Assembly (NCBI GenBank): GCA_032358255.1
Contig: JAULBX010030264.1
Coordinates: forward strand, 118,577 to 182,576
Length of the DNA stretch: 64,000 bases
Source of the DNA: Heterotrichella gracilis
Taxonomy: Eukaryota > Sar > Xanthophyceae > Tribonematales > Xanthonemataceae
Direction: 5' to 3'
Shown: positions 1-12,632 of the stretch, piece by piece
How the letters are laid out: each line of letters begins with the position of its first letter
Position numbering within the stretch: position 1 is the first letter of the stretch
The notes under the pieces: model-generated
The model's database searches: none
What the model was told of the DNA's origin: nothing
What the model saw: the letters and a program-made list of their open reading frames with translations, nothing else
Program-made: the position numbers and the translations under genes

Positions 1-36
1 AAATACTGGGCATGACATGCACTGTATCCCCCGCAG

Positions 37-255
37 GTGGTGGCAGCCAACCTGGATGGTGGCAGCATGTTTGCGGGGCCTTCAGTCAAGCCCATTGGTG
101 GCAACATCATGGCGCATGCCACCACCACCAGGATTTGGGTCAAGAAGGGGCGAGGGGAGACGCGGGTGGCCAAGCTGGTGGCGTCCCCACACCTACCGGA
201 GAGGGATGCCAGCTTTGGGATTGCAGTGGAGGGTATCGTGGATGCCAAGGATTAG
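37..255 (+). CDS. RAD51: RAD51 recombinase, last exon (partial gene)
   Basis: This is the C-terminal exon of the RAD51 strand-exchange ATPase, which forms nuclear filaments on single-stranded DNA during homologous recombination. The intron acceptor cgcag ends at 36 and the exon reads 72 codons to TAG at 253-255. Seen: the PIGGNIMAHATTTR block, followed by KGRGETRVAK and ending in VDAKD. These match the end of eukaryotic RAD51 (PIGGN, ending DAKD) better than DMC1 (ending DAKE). The Walker motifs and N-terminal domain lie outside the window, to the left. No disruption is visible in the part present. RAD51 is much more likely than another RecA paralogue because the C-terminal motif is near-identical. 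The downstream neighbour is convergent. Confidence 0.93.
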   Translation: MVAANLDGGSMFAGPSVKPIGGNIMAHATTTRIWVKKGRGETRVAKLVASPHLPERDASFGIAVEGIVDAKD

Positions 256-968
256 GCATCATGTACATTATACTTCATTATGGCCCTGATACTGCCTGCA
301 TTCCCTACGGCCGCTGTGGTCAAATGTGCCAGGTAAACCAATGGCAATAGCAGCAGCATCAAAAGCCCTCGGCACTCAATTTTCAGTGCTGGCAACCCTG
401 GGGTCCATGTTGGGGTTTCCTTCACACTATCAGATTTACACTAGATTTTCTCGTGCACGCTGCTGAACGTTCAGTTCGGGGCTTTTATTTTCTTGAACTC
501 AACCCAATTTGATTAACGATTGACATGTGCGACTCCCTGCCAGTGCGCACTGCAAAAGGTATACCTGGTTTGATGGCCAACATAAAATGTACTGGACATT
601 GCGATTAATCAGTTTGTATGTCTCCGCTATTTTTTTCAGCGGACACTCCTGGCAAAGAAATGGGGAGGGAAACAGTCTATGGGATAATCCCTATCATACT
701 GTACAATTAAATGTCGCGCTGACAAGCATCATGGCCACGATGGGCATCAACTAAAAGTTCATCAAAATTTGGCAAAAAATGTCCTTGGAATGGATTTCAT
801 GCATGGCTGATACAACGAGCTATGTCAAACACATCGCCAAGCACTTAGGCGTTTATGGGCTGTCTGAAAGAAAACAAACACATGTACATGTATTGCAATA
901 AATCTGTCGCAACCAGGCGTATACTAGCTGAGCTGGCATGACCCTGGTGTTCATCCAGCGCATGTGCT
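256..968. other. Convergent intergenic region between RAD51 and the U-box gene
   Basis: This 0.7-kb stretch is AT-richer than the flanking exons and holds no convincing exon. The short open frames in it lack splice sites and family motifs. It presumably holds both 3' UTRs. I see no RNA gene. Confidence 0.6.
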
Positions 969-3900
969 TCATGTGCATCTTCCCATCTCCTCCTTCAGCG
1001 CTGCCACAGCTGATCGCACCGCGTGGTTTGGGAATAGGTGGCTGTGCTCCAGGGGCTCACCCGTGACGAGGGAGGTGGTGTGGTGCGCCAGCCAGTCACG
1101 CAGCGCGGCGGCCTCGTAGGTGTGCCCATCAGCGGCAATCATGGGCTCCCGAAGCAGCTCCTGAGCATGTGGAATGATGGCCATCTAAACATGAGTATTT
1201 GGCATTGACTAGCTGGCCAATTTCTCTTTGCTTTAGCTTAGCTGTAACTACAACACCTCTTCCTTAACCAACACGCTTATTTATCGACAGGCTACGTCTA
1301 CGCTACAGCTATTTATTGACTTACCAAGCGCCAACACCAATGAACCACATACCTTGGTCAGCGGACAGTAGAAGCAGGCGGTGCCTGGCGCACGAGCCTG
1401 CTTAGGGCTACCCTGTAAGTGGGGCATGAGGGGAGAGGGCTGGCCTGATGCGGTAGGGATTGCACTCAGCAATGGTGGGGGTGCCTGGCTTGACGTGATG
1501 GGGATTGTACCCTGTGTTTGTGGGGATGCCTGTGGGCCCAGGCTGATCTCCGCCATGGGTCGCACCAGCGATTCCGGTGACGGTACCCCCCTTGGTGCGC
1601 CCTGCTGCTGCCAGCTGGCAGGCGGTGCTATCGTGGCACTGGGGCCACCTGCCACATGCCTGGGCATGGGGAAATCAGGGTCACATTTTGCCCGAGATCA
1701 GATGATGCCATGTTGCACCGCCAAAACAGGACGACTTATTACATTAAATGTATCACGCTATAAAACAAATGTACTGACGTATTGAAGTTCTTCTCACCAA
1801 AAAAATAGGTATTGCCAACCCCTTTAATTGGCAGCCCTTAAAAGTTGGGAAATTGCCATACATTACCTTGTGACGGTGGAGGGCAGGCCAGGTGCATACT
1901 GGTTGGCCAGCGCAGGCGCCACGTCAGCTCTCCTCCTGCCAGCCGTGTGCGCGCCACCTGGCAGCAGCATCCCCAGAATGTCCTGCAGCGCCATGGCATC
2001 ATCTGCATCTGATTCGGCTGGCTCAGGGGCTGCTGCGACTGGATCGGGGGCTGTTTTGTCTGGATCAGGGGCTGCTTCCCTGCTGTGCTGCAGGTCGGGC
2101 GGTGGGGATGCTACATTGGGTGTGGGGAGCCCTGCACAGCAGCCACCGCCAAGTTATTTTCCTGCATTTCAGCAACACAGTCAGAGTAGTAGTTAGCCTT
2201 GCACATGCGGGCGCCAAGTAGTGTGGTCCTGGCACCCATTAATACCCACTGTTGAATCCGTACCAATCTTCCTTGCTGGGTTGGGTCTGGCTGTAAGGCC
2301 TAGGCTTGCATACCACCTTTTCTTCCTGTACACTATCAAACAGCATGCAGTGCATCTAGGAACGCATAAATGGTACCCAAGGTTGTACAGGTAAGTAGTT
2401 GTGGTATATGACGATACCATATGCACCAGCTAGCAGGAAAAAGAAAGAAACAGAATTTAGTCCTAGACGGCAGCGACAAGAGGCCACCCCGGGGATGGGC
2501 TACTTTCAGGGCCTTGAGAGAACTGCAGAGCAGATGAGCGGATGCAGTGGATGCCACATGAAGGTGTAGCTACAATGCATTGACTACGCACCCCTACAGC
2601 TGATAGCCACATTCTCTCCTGCACGGGCATCATCAGGCACACCACTACTGCACCCAGGCGAAGCATTGTCTGCCTCGGATGAGCGGGCCACTGCTGCTGC
2701 TGCTGCTGCTGCTGCTGCTACTGCTGTTGCTGCTGCCTGTTTTGCCTTTTTGGCTGCCTTTTTCATAACCTTGGCTGCCTCTTGATCCCTCTGCTGCTGT
2801 TCCTCGCGCAGCAACATCTCAGCAGCGGCAGCGGCCAGGCTGGAAGTCTCTTCCTGTGGGATGTGTCGATTACACAGGTCATGGGTGAACAGCAGTTATG
2901 TTGTCAAATCTACTCACAGAAAATGCCATGTACAGGGGGCCACAAAGATTATCCACATCTCAGTGCTAGGCCTTGACAAACAACACCTTGACAGGACCAG
3001 TCATACCCTCTGCGCAAACCCAACTACTAACAGTGGTTGAAAGTCACCCACGCACCACGTCTTCTGTGGCCCGATTGAGTGCACTGACCCTCTCCACGTG
3101 GGCCCTGAGGCACTGCATGTACACAGGGAGCACGTGCCTGTCCACATCGAAGCAGCAGGCCTTGACAAACTGCTTGAAGGCAAACTGGGCAGTGACGGCC
3201 AGCAGCCCCACTTCGTGCCTCCAGTACCCTACTAGGGCTTGGGCAGCCTGGGCGCACATGAGTAACTGTAGTATTGTGTGGGTTTTCTGTGTTTATGCGT
3301 CAGGGCACAAATATGGTAGGGGAAACAGTGGACAGAAGGGCAATGCCTTTTTCTTCGCTCAATCCTCCTCCTTAACCAACGCGCGTGTTCAAGGACAGGC
3401 TGCGTAGATATTTATTTATTTATTTATTTTCGTCAGAGCACAAAGCCAGGGACCAAAGTCCACGTGAAGTGAGGTGAAGTGGCTGACGAAACCGGTTTCA
3501 GCCCCCGCCACGGGGCCTCATCAGTTGCCTTTTAAAAATCAGATTTGGATGAGTATTGTATCCAGTAGTAATGACTTATTTGACAGGTAACAAATAACAA
3601 AATATCCAAATGAATGGGCAATAGGCATCCCATGGGATCACTAATAGGCACCCCATAGGATTACTTGTCACTTTGTGGTTGGTGCAGAGCTGGGTTCCAC
3701 AGTGCCCGGATTGATACACACAAGCCAACAACCAAGGCTGGGGCTAACTGTGTGCAGCCAGGACACTTTGGGGTCAAATATGTCCTGACCACTGGATCAG
3801 TATAAACCCCTACCTTGGTGAACGACTGCCTGTTGAACAAATGTGCTACCACCATCTCTTTTAAATCGTCTGGCAAGTAGTGTGGATTCACTTCCTCAAG

Positions 3901-6900
3901 AACCTGCTGGCTGCTTGCTGCAGCAGTGGCAGATTAGTACACACAAGAAACAACCTTAAATAAGAAAATAAGGAAATGTAGAAATATACCACATGGTGCG
4001 GATTGTCTTCCCAATGCAGCGTAGACACACAAGTGGGAAAAACAAATGAAACCAATGTCGTATGCATCAACCCAAGCCCCTACCTGCCGCGTATGCAAAG
4101 GTGTCTGGCGGCTTGAGGTGCGGCTTATAGCAGATGGCTGTCTCTTCATGCGGCCTCAAACCCTGCAAACGATTTAGGCCCTCCTTGGGACGTAAGATCT
4201 GCCCCACCCCACGGGCAAGCTCATCCAGGCAACCCTACATACAGGTGTCAATCGGTTGGGTCAGTTACCGAGGGTGAGCGTCGCAAATTGAGTTCAAGCC
4301 TGAATTGCCAGCAGGTGTCAACCACTTAGGTCAGCTACCAAGGGCAGTCGCAGCTTGAGGTCGAAACAGAAATGCACCTCTACCCATCCGTGCCCCCGTG
4401 ATCTGAAACCAACACCTTCAGTAGTCATCTCCACAGCCACCGGTCCCTGGGCCCCAGAGGGTCCCAACACACACCAGAAAACCCTAACCCGTTAGCAGGT
4501 CCTATTTGGAAAAAGGACCGGCATGCAGCTACTTGCCATGCCTCCTCAATCAACACAAAACAGAAAGCAGCCTGCCTCGTGCACACAGCGTCGACACCCT
4601 ACACCCTACACCCTACACCCTACACCCTATACCCTGCACCCTACACCCTCCATCCTAAACGCTATACCTGAGGTTAATGCCCGCCTGATCCCACAACATG
4701 CCCTGCATCCCCCAACCTACCTGCACCAGGATGAACGTGCGTTGAACAGCCTCCACGCATTGGAGGCGCGAATCCGCCATCAGGAGGTCGTTGGCACTGA
4801 TCCCCAGGCTGTGCCCTATGCGGCAGCAGGCTTCATGGCGCATTGCTGCTTGGGAGTGGGGCTTTGGGAGGGGGTTTCCAGGCACCCGCACTTGACCTGT
4901 ATTGCCAACACCACTTATAAAATTAATCAACCGTAATCAACAATAATTTAGCACTGCAATTGCTCTGCAACACCAAAACACCAGCAACTTTAAACATGAA
5001 TGCTTAAACTGCTTTCCAACGCCAAAACAATTATCAGCACAACGGTAACAACGGCCTGACAGGAGCTCTTCAGTTGCCACCCTAATGCGCCTGGTCATGA
5101 ACACCCCCCTAGGGTATGTTTCATGTGCACACCCGCCTAGGCTATGGCCATGCAATTGGGGTGGAGGATTCAAGTGTAGAGTGCTGGGGGCCTCCACAAC
5201 ATTGCAGTCAACACCTACACTTGCACCTGCATCACATCCCATTTCTGACCACCATATGCGCCTGGGTTTAGGGTTTACGGATGGTTGCACCCATGCCTCG
5301 CAGGCGTTGGGTTTAGGGTTTACGGATGGTTGCACCCCCGTTTCACTGCATGCAACAGCTGCACCCCATGCTGCTCAAACTAGGGTTTAGGATCACAGGC
5401 TTAGGGTTTAGGGTTATGGGTGGATTCACCCACGTTTGACTGCTGCCAACAGCTGCACCCCATCCTGTTCTGCCTTGCAGGACCACATGAATTCAGTGAT
5501 CATGATGCCTGTCCAGCCTCCCTGCTCCAATATCCCCCACACGTTGACCACCTGGAACGGGTACACACAGGGAAAACCCTTAGTAAGAACCTAAATGCGC
5601 CTTGAGAGAAATTGTCGGCATTGATAGGCCCCCAATGTACTCCCAGCAGTGCGTTGATGGAAGTTCTCGTGAAAGGCTCGTCAGTGCATTGAAGGAAACC
5701 CTAGTGGAAACCCTAGTGAAAGCCCCATCGCTTCACTCCCCCCCTCGGGGCTCAAGCCTGGCAAACCCTAAACCAGCTCGCCAACGCACCCCACCCCAGT
5801 CCCCACAAAACACCCCAAACAACAATCCCCAACCCTAAAGATCTGATTGCCGGCGCACCGCACACGCATGCTGCATCCACATCAGGCGTGCGAGCAACTC
5901 GGCACTTTGCATGATATCCTGCACACTGCTTGGCCTCTGTACACTGCTTGACCTCCTCTCTGCGGCTGAAGCAATGAGCTCGTCTTGGTGTTTGCGCCTG
6001 GCCTCTAGGGTATTGTTGCTGAGGCGCTGCAGGGGGGATGAAAGGTTTAGGGTTTAGGGTATTGTTGCTGAGGCGCTGCAGTGGGGTTTCAGTGGGGTTG
6101 ACCCTTGTGGAGTCAAGGGTCGGCCCTTAGATCAAGCACCACGCATCCACTGCAAATGACAATGCCCCACGGTTACTCCTGCATTAAAGACACCTAAATC
6201 CAGGATTGAACCCCTAATACTTGAATTGCCAGGAAGTTCAAGTGAAACTGCCCCACGATCCAATATACATCCATATTTACATATAAAGAAATGTGCAGCC
6301 TGTCCTTGAGCAGGTGGGTTGCTTATGTCCATGGTCACAAGCTGACTGACTGCTATTCTGGCTGTATTGCTGGAATGCATGTAACCTACTAACTAACTAA
6401 ACATGCTTTCACCGTGTACATATGCTTTCATTTAACACCAGATGTGGGCCTGCCCCCTCTCTCATACCAGTGACTCCAGTTGCTCCCTTGCCCCCCTGCG
6501 AAGGGAGGTCAGGGCATCCACTGTCTCCTTCACAGTACCATGCAACCTTTGGTGGAAGGCAGCCCAAAGCCCCTCCACGGCGCAGCTGCATGCAAAAGTC
6601 AGCAAGTAAGGTAGGTTTAGGTGGACCTAAAACAGTTGCGTGGAAGGAAATTATGGAGAGGGTTTACGATGGCATCCCCGGGATTATGAAGGGGGAAATC
6701 TCATCCCAGCTCAGAGGCTGCAGGCAAATGGATGTTTATCCTTATATGCATTATCATTACGTCATAATGTGTACATAAATAAGCTCCTCCTGCCAACCTG
6801 AAACCCTGAACCCTAACCCTGACAACTGCAGGAGGTTTTGCATGCGCCTGGGTCAAAACTCCCAATTGCTCCAAAAGTATGGCAAGCATGACTTACGGAC

Positions 6901-9900
6901 TCAGCGCCACCGCCAAAACCCTTACCTAGCGTCATTTGCCTCCCGTAAAAGCTCGCTCAGTGCCTGCTTTGTATCCTGGTAGCACCTCGTGGCATGCTCC
7001 AGCTTCTCCAATACCCCCTGAAGCATCTCCATTGCATCTTGTGGTGGCAAACTGGGGACCATCTCTGCAAGGCACCAGTGCAACAATGACCATCCATTAC
7101 CCAGTCACAGTACAGTCTTTGCACATTTATAGATTACAACCATGGTACAATCCAATGTACAAGTATATCAGCGTACAGTTATACATGACACCACAGTTCA
7201 ATCATTTCAATGTTAAACATTAATATCCCCGCACTTTTGATCAGCCCACACTTTGGATGGGAACAATCTTTGCTAGGCATCACCACGTGAACCCTAAACC
7301 CTAAATATGGTGCGTCCTCATCAGCCTACCCCGTCACAAGACATTGTAATCCAATCAGCAACCCAGTCCACTTAAACTCTGTGCATAGGTTATTGTTCTG
7401 TGGGTTTGCATTCCAGACAGGTCCCAACCCATCTGATGGGGTCATACCTGGCAGCCACTTGCCCAAACCCTAAACCCTAAACCCTTAGTAGTTGTAGCCA
7501 TAAATCCTAAACCATAGCCATACCTGGCTGCCACTTGTCCCTTTGCGCCTTGCTCTGGCACAGGTGGGCCATATCACCGCCAGTGATGGGGATGATCCTC
7601 TTGCCATTCACCTGCAGGTGGGGGACATTAATATTACCAAGACACAACCAGGGGATGATCTTCTTGCCATTCAACTGCAACTGGGGAGGAAATACAGGTG
7701 CACCACAGTGATTGTGTTGCGCTTGGCTGATATTGCTTTTGTTTTTCAGAGTTGCCTGTGCCCCTTGCACTCACCACATATGTGAATATTTGCAGTTTTA
7801 GCTTATAATCATTCATAGTAAACTTGCACCTCATACCAGGTGGGGTTCGTAGAGGTACTGGTGCAGGGCCACAGTGACAGGTGGCAGATCCTCTGGTTGT
7901 GCCTTTGGTATTGCTCCGCCATTCCCACCGTGTGCCTGCATCACCAGCAATTGCATGACCACGCCATGGCTAAACGCATCCAAGGCACAGATCAGATCAA
8001 TTAGATCAGATCAAACTAGCGCACCACTGCCAGACTCATCAAACGCATGTGTACACAATCAGATTGGATAGATCAGCACAACAGTGTCAGGGGCAAGAAC
8101 ACACCAGCAAGACAGCGATGATGGTGATATGAATTATTGTGTTGATGGTGATGGTGTGTTTAATACCTGCGCAGCCTATTTGTGGAAAATCACTGGGTTT
8201 CGGGTTTAGGGTTGTCGTGTTTGCGAGATGCATGTCGCAGTGTTCCAAGCTCATGTGGTTTAGGGTTCAGGGTCACCAAGATGCATTGCTTTAGGTGTAG
8301 GGCATTGAGTTTCCAAAAGTGGAAGGTGTAGGGTGTAGGGGTTTCGAAAGTGTGCTTGGGGTTTTCCATAGCCACCCACCATGTATGGTGCATCATGTAG
8401 CCAATCTGCCTGGTATTTCAGCCACTCATTGCAAAGCACTAGCTGGGGATCGGTGGGATCCCCTGAAAGGCCGCAGCTTTCCGCCTGGCCACCTTGCAAG
8501 CTTGCAACTTGAAACACAGGGCTTTCCTCCAGCCCGTCCTGCAGCAGCAAGTAGCCTTGAGAAGGAAGGACCAAGCCGCCATGCAACCAACCCTAGACCC
8601 TCAACCCCTAACCCTAAACACAGGGCTTTCCTCCAGCCCGTCCTGCAGCAGCAAGTAGCCTTGAGAAGGAAGGACCAAGCCGCCATGCAACCNNNNNNNN
8701 NNNNNNNNNNNNNNNNNNNNNNNNNNNNNNNNNNNNNNNNNNNNNNNNNNNNNNNNNNNNNNNNNNNNNNNNNNNNNNNNNNNNNNNNNNNNAACCCTAG
8801 ACCCTCAACCCCTAACCCTAAACACAGGGCTTTACTCCAGCCCGTCCTGCAGCAGCAAGTACCCTTGAGAAGGAGGGAAAGAGCCGCCGTGTAACCAACG
8901 CCTACCCCTGTATACATGTACATTGCATGTTGCTACTTGACCCCTTTATACATGCACACTTGAGGTTGCTATGTGTACCCTTTGATAGTCCATCCTGGAA
9001 CATCTGTGTGCTGATGTAAACCTGTAAACTGTAACTAAGTACCTAACAGGCGTCGGGGTGAATGAAGGGCTGGCCCAGTCATTTAGCTAGTGTCATGGCA
9101 ATGGTGCTGGCAAAGGCAAAGGCAAAGGCAATGGGGCTGGCAAGGGCACAGGCGAAGGCAATGGCAATGGCAGTTGTAGTGGTAATTGTAGTGGTAATTG
9201 CATAGGTGATGGTAATGGTGGTGGTGCTGGTGATGGCATTGGTAATTGTAATTGTAATTAGGTACCAAATAAATATGCTATAGACCCTGCCATCCAGGTA
9301 CTGTCTTTATGTGTGTAATGGTGATTATAGTGGTTCATTGTAGCGGTAGTTGCAAGGGGTGTACCTCTTTCGAATGGAAGTTTGCCTGGCCCTGCCACCC
9401 AGTAATGGTGATGGTAATAGTAATTGTAACGGTGATTGTGATTGCGATTTTGATTGTGATTAACATGGTGATTGCAAGGAGTGTACCTCTTCCAAGTGCA
9501 AGAACGGCTGGCCCTGCCACCCGGTGCACCTGAGAGTGGACCCTAGGGCGATGGAGACCTGGTGCATTTTGCAGCTAATCGCCCGCAGCTGGTGGCAGGT
9601 GGCGTGCCTGTCGATGATGGCCAGCAGCTGCCCCTTGTGCTCCTCGGGTAGTGGCTGGTTGTGAGGGAGGTTGAGCAGGGTCTTGGCAGCAGCCTCCAGG
9701 ATGGGCGTGACTGAAATGCGGGCCCTGCGGGGGTGGCAACAGGTGTAGGGTTTTGGGTCTGCATCGGAACTGCTGACGGGTATAAAGGCCGGCGTATGCC
9801 ATTGGAGGTAAATGTGGAGCAGATTGGCCGAGCTGTGCTGGTGAGGCTTGGGTAGGTTTGAATCAGCCGGTGCAATGGAACTGATTGGGTACATGCCTGT

Positions 9901-12028
9901 CTGATGAGGTTTGTGTCAGTTAAACCAACTGCATTAGGGTTACGATGCAACCCTAGACAGCCTGCATCGTTTACATTATTCTTTGAAAGATGCATGATCC
10001 CATGGATGATCAACCGAAAATATACATTAGACAATACCCATTAGGTTGCACGCACAGCTCTGGGTGGGTGAGGGTCGCCTTGATGCAGGTTGCGAACATT
10101 GTCATTTAAATAATAAATTACAAAAAACCAAATTGATTAAATCTATTTAGTATTGTATGCACTCACAGCTCTAAGTGGGTGAGGGTCGCCTTGACGCAAG
10201 TCGCGAAGATGGCAAAAAGTGACAGGTCCCTCAGGTCGCGAATGGCATCGGGCAAGGGCAACGCCTTGCCACTGATCTCAGCCTCCAGCCCCTCCCAGTA
10301 GCACCACTGCGCCAGGCTGGCCTTGGCGTGCAGCTTGGTGATGGTCGACTTCCTGCAAAATGTGTGAATATAATACGTAATTTAGAAAAGAAAGAGTGGA
10401 CAATGCCTTGGTGTGGAGCTTGGTGATGGTTGACTTCCTGCGCAAGTGTTGTTTGGATGATTGTTTCCCTCTTTTTACTTCATAAAAGGCTGCCGAGAGC
10501 CCTACACAAGGGCTTTCGATTCATGTTGAATAGACACCGCACCAAGACAATGAGGATGCTCATCTTGTAGTACGATCATAATAGGTCATGGTATTGTCTT
10601 ACAGCTAAGAACAATGTTCTCTATGTTTGTTTGCAATAGTGCTGACCACTAATTAGGGTTTAGGGTTCCAGGTGTTCCTCACCATGGGGCTAGGGTTTAG
10701 GGTTTCAGGTGGTCCTCACCATGCACTCCGCGTCCTGTCCAGCGCCTCTGCCACCACCCTGTCCCTCAGCCCGACATCGTGCTGCGGGCCCAGCACAAGC
10801 TGGAAATAGTTGTGCAGCTGCAGCTCGAGTCCAGTCCCATTCCCAGCCCCTGTCCCAGTCCCAGTCCCAGCCCCACTCTGAGTCCCAGCCCCAGGCTCAA
10901 TCTCAGTCCCAGTCCCAGTCTCAGCCTCATTCCTCGTTTCAGTCCCATCCCCATCCCCATCCCCATCCTTGGTCCTAGTCCCAGTCCCATTCCCATCCCC
11001 ATCTCCATCCCCAGCCCCAGCCCCAGCCCCAGTGTCATCCGCAGGGGCTTCCGGCACTAGGTGCTGCTGGCCATGGCAGTGGAACAGGTGGTCCATGAAG
11101 GCCCCAACACGTGTGAAGCCATCTGAGGAGGCGCACAGGGGGCACAGCCACCGCTTGCTGCTGCCCTGGGAGCACGCTTCGAGCAGCGCTGACACGATTG
11201 CCGTGGTTTCGTACCGCGTCTCTTGGCCCCCGGTGTCTGCATGTCAACAGTATGTTTAGGACTTCTTAGCCGTTTCAGCATGTCAACAGTAGGGTGTACG
11301 GCTTAGGGCTTAGGGTTTTTATGCTGTGTCTCTTCATTTCCAGTGCCTGCAAGCCGTAGGCTTAGGTTTCAAGGTGAAGGGGTGCCATTGGTGCCCAGTG
11401 CCAAGGGACAAAAGGGAAGGGACAGAGCCAGCAAAGCAAGTGGAGGTGGGGTGCTGGGTATATCCACTCCTGCAGTTGGATACCTGGCAGGAGCACAGGA
11501 GCACCCGTCCAGCACCCCACCTGCCAAGTATCCAACTGCCGGAAAACAGAAAACGTACAAAGTACACGTAGGCTAATCCCTGCAGGTGCTGCTGGCACGA
11601 GCAATTCCACTTCTGCACCACCCCACACAGCATCCAATCATGCTGATCAGCCTGTAGGGTCCCCGTTCGACGAGGTGTGCAGCCAGGTTCCATGCTTAGG
11701 GTTTAGGGTTTAGGGTATTGCAATGGCTGATAACAAGGGTGACATAGGATCTCTGGTGCAGCAAAAGCACAACCCCCAACAGCGCAAAAGCAGGACAAGC
11801 TGCCTTCTCCCCACCAAAAACCCTCTCAGGGCAAGTGCACAGAACAGGGAATTGTGTCCGGGAACGCACAGGAGGAGATGGGTGTGAGCTGGTGTGCTGC
11901 GCTGTAGAGGTCTGCAACAGGGACGCAGTAGACTGGGTGCCGTGCGTCAAGAATGGTGGAAAAGGTTTGCCTGGCTTCCTCCTTTTGGTCTGCCCATGAA
12001 GCCTGCGTGTAGAGCACACCAATCAGCT
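969..12028 (-). CDS. Large U-box (E3 ubiquitin ligase type) protein, 5' end unresolved
   Basis: Phase-consistent exons on the minus strand: 12028-11870, 11236-10720, 10352-10167, 9724-9530, 7969-7837, 7611-7524, 7064-6926, 6585-6468, 6026-5864, 4845-4721, 4234-4084, 3917-3814, 3247-3056, 2853-2592, 2110-1867, 1659-1353, 1160-969 (stop TGA). They join to at least 1091 codons. The last two exons make a complete U-box: CPLTK at the end of one, then ELLREPMIAADGHTYE, DWLAHH and LFPNHAVRS. U-boxes bind E2 enzymes, so an E3 ligase role is inferred from the family. Upstream lie a possible C2H2 finger (CPLC...HLFHCH, exon 11236-10720), a Gly/Asp/Thr repeat, helical charged segments, and an Ala-rich coiled stretch (LLREEQQQRDQ then Ala run, exon 2853-2592). 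No kinase or ARM domain was recognised. The exon-like segment 8538-8380 does not fit the phase. A 100-N gap lies inside the gene, so exons may be missing. Confidence 0.72.
2160..2262 (+). repeat. Dispersed repeat family A, copy 1
   Basis: A segment with CAGCAA...CAG and CTTGCACATGCGGGCGCCAAG is shared with the better copy at 21600-21830. It lies in an intron of the U-box gene. Confidence 0.7.
2690..2738 (-). repeat. CTG/CAG trinucleotide tract coding poly-alanine
   Basis: A run of CTG triplets on the + strand lies inside U-box exon 2853-2592 and reads as a stretch of alanines on the coding strand, next to a Lys/Ala-rich helix. It is likely length-polymorphic. Confidence 0.85.
3408..3430. repeat. 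Short TATT tetranucleotide microsatellite
   Basis: About five TATT units lie in the intron between U-box exons 3814 and 3247. No other function is visible. Confidence 0.8.
4588..4656. repeat. Tandem CCCTACA heptamer array (telomere-like variant)
   Basis: Several tandem copies of a CCCTACA/CCCTATA heptamer lie in an intron of the U-box gene, one base away from the telomeric CCCTAAA word found throughout the window. Confidence 0.85.
6300..6392 (-). repeat. Dispersed repeat family A, copy 2 (inverted)
   Basis: Read on the minus strand, this carries GCATTCCAGCAATACAGCCAG and AGTCAGTCAGCTTGTG, as in the family A head. Confidence 0.65.
8380..8538 (-). CDS. Candidate extra exon of the U-box gene (phase not reconciled)
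   Basis: An open 53-codon segment runs from acceptor ctgctgcag to donor gtgggt and includes CNEWLKYQADWLHDAPYM. It looks protein-like and has good splice sites. As read it is phase 0 at both ends, while exons 9724-9530 and 7969-7837 join directly in phase 2. It may be alternative, may need a partner exon hidden in the N gap, or may belong to a duplicated unit, since its 5' end is copied at least twice just upstream. Confidence 0.4.
8510..8897. repeat. Tandem array of a ~100-bp unit interrupted by a 100-N assembly gap
   Basis: Three copies of a segment containing the acceptor end of candidate exon 8538-8380 lie at about 8512-8590, 8614-8692 and 8818-8897. They are separated by CCCTAA-like tracts. 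N bases fill 8693-8792. The sequence left of the gap (from 8593) and right of it (from 8793) begin alike, so the gap sits within the array and its true size is unknown. Confidence 0.9.
9090..9475. repeat. Degenerate GGTAAT/GGCAAA hexamer minisatellite
   Basis: Variants of GGCAAAGGCAATGG and GGTAATTGTAGT run through the intron upstream of exon 9724-9530. Two short segments near 9365-9410 and 9478-9530 share a GTGTACCTCTT...CCTGCCACCC pattern and look like boundary copies of the neighbouring exon end. Confidence 0.75.
10830..11040 (-). repeat. CCCAGT hexamer minisatellite inside a coding exon
   Basis: A + strand hexamer array (CCCAGT/CCCATC variants) lies wholly inside U-box exon 11236-10720. 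On the coding strand it stays in frame and encodes a Gly-Thr/Gly-Asp alternating tract between the putative finger and the following helical region. Array length changes in hexamer steps would not break the frame. Confidence 0.85.
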
Positions 12029-12189
12029 CTGGGTGTCTGGGTGCGGGGGTGCGGGGGTGGGTGGCTGTGTTGCCAGGTTGTGTGTGGATGTGTGCGGTGG
12101 GTGAGTGTGGTTATGGGTGTGTGGATGGATGTGTGCTTGAGGTTGAGTATGGGGGTAGGGGTGGTGGGGGGTTGGGTGGGAGGTGGGTT

Positions 12190-12632
12190 GCTGGGGAGGA
12201 TACATGCAAACAGGAGCTCTTGGGTTTCCTCTCTTGGGGTGAACGGCTGCAAGGTCGTGAAGTGTATTCCATTGGGATGTGAATGCTGCTGTCGCAGGTC
12301 AACTCTAGAGCTTGCTGCAATGCATCGCAACATGCAATGCACAAACATGCATGCATGCGTAATGCATTGCTTATCCGACAACCCGTACCCGCAAGCTGGG
12401 CTGCGCGGCTGCTGCGGGGTTCCTTTTCTTCTTAGCATTTCTGCCCATTGCAAACGACCGCAGCGCTTATACAAACTCACTGATGTTGCGTGTGGAAGGC
12501 TGAGGCCTGGATTGGCATGAGGTCATTGGTGGTGTGGATGCAAGCAGGTAGCGTGCGTATTGAACGCTGTCGAGTTGTGGTTGCGGCCTCGACTAGTCCT
12601 TGGGTTTGAAGCGTCACAATGGGTACTTGCAT
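12190..12632 (-). CDS. Possible 5' exons of the U-box gene
   Basis: A minus-strand ATG at 12632-12630 opens a segment of about 50 codons ending at a gtgagt donor (exon 12632-12481, starting MQVPIVTLQTQG). A second open segment, about 12310-12210, ends at a gtatcc donor. The most protein-like frame of the second segment (containing PREETQELLFA) would create a stop when joined to the exon at 12028, so the splicing and the true start are unresolved. Confidence 0.3.

Noticed and set aside
9083-9268. His/Tyr/Cys-rich minus-strand open frame
   Set aside because: Translation of a GGTAAT-type minisatellite in an intron.
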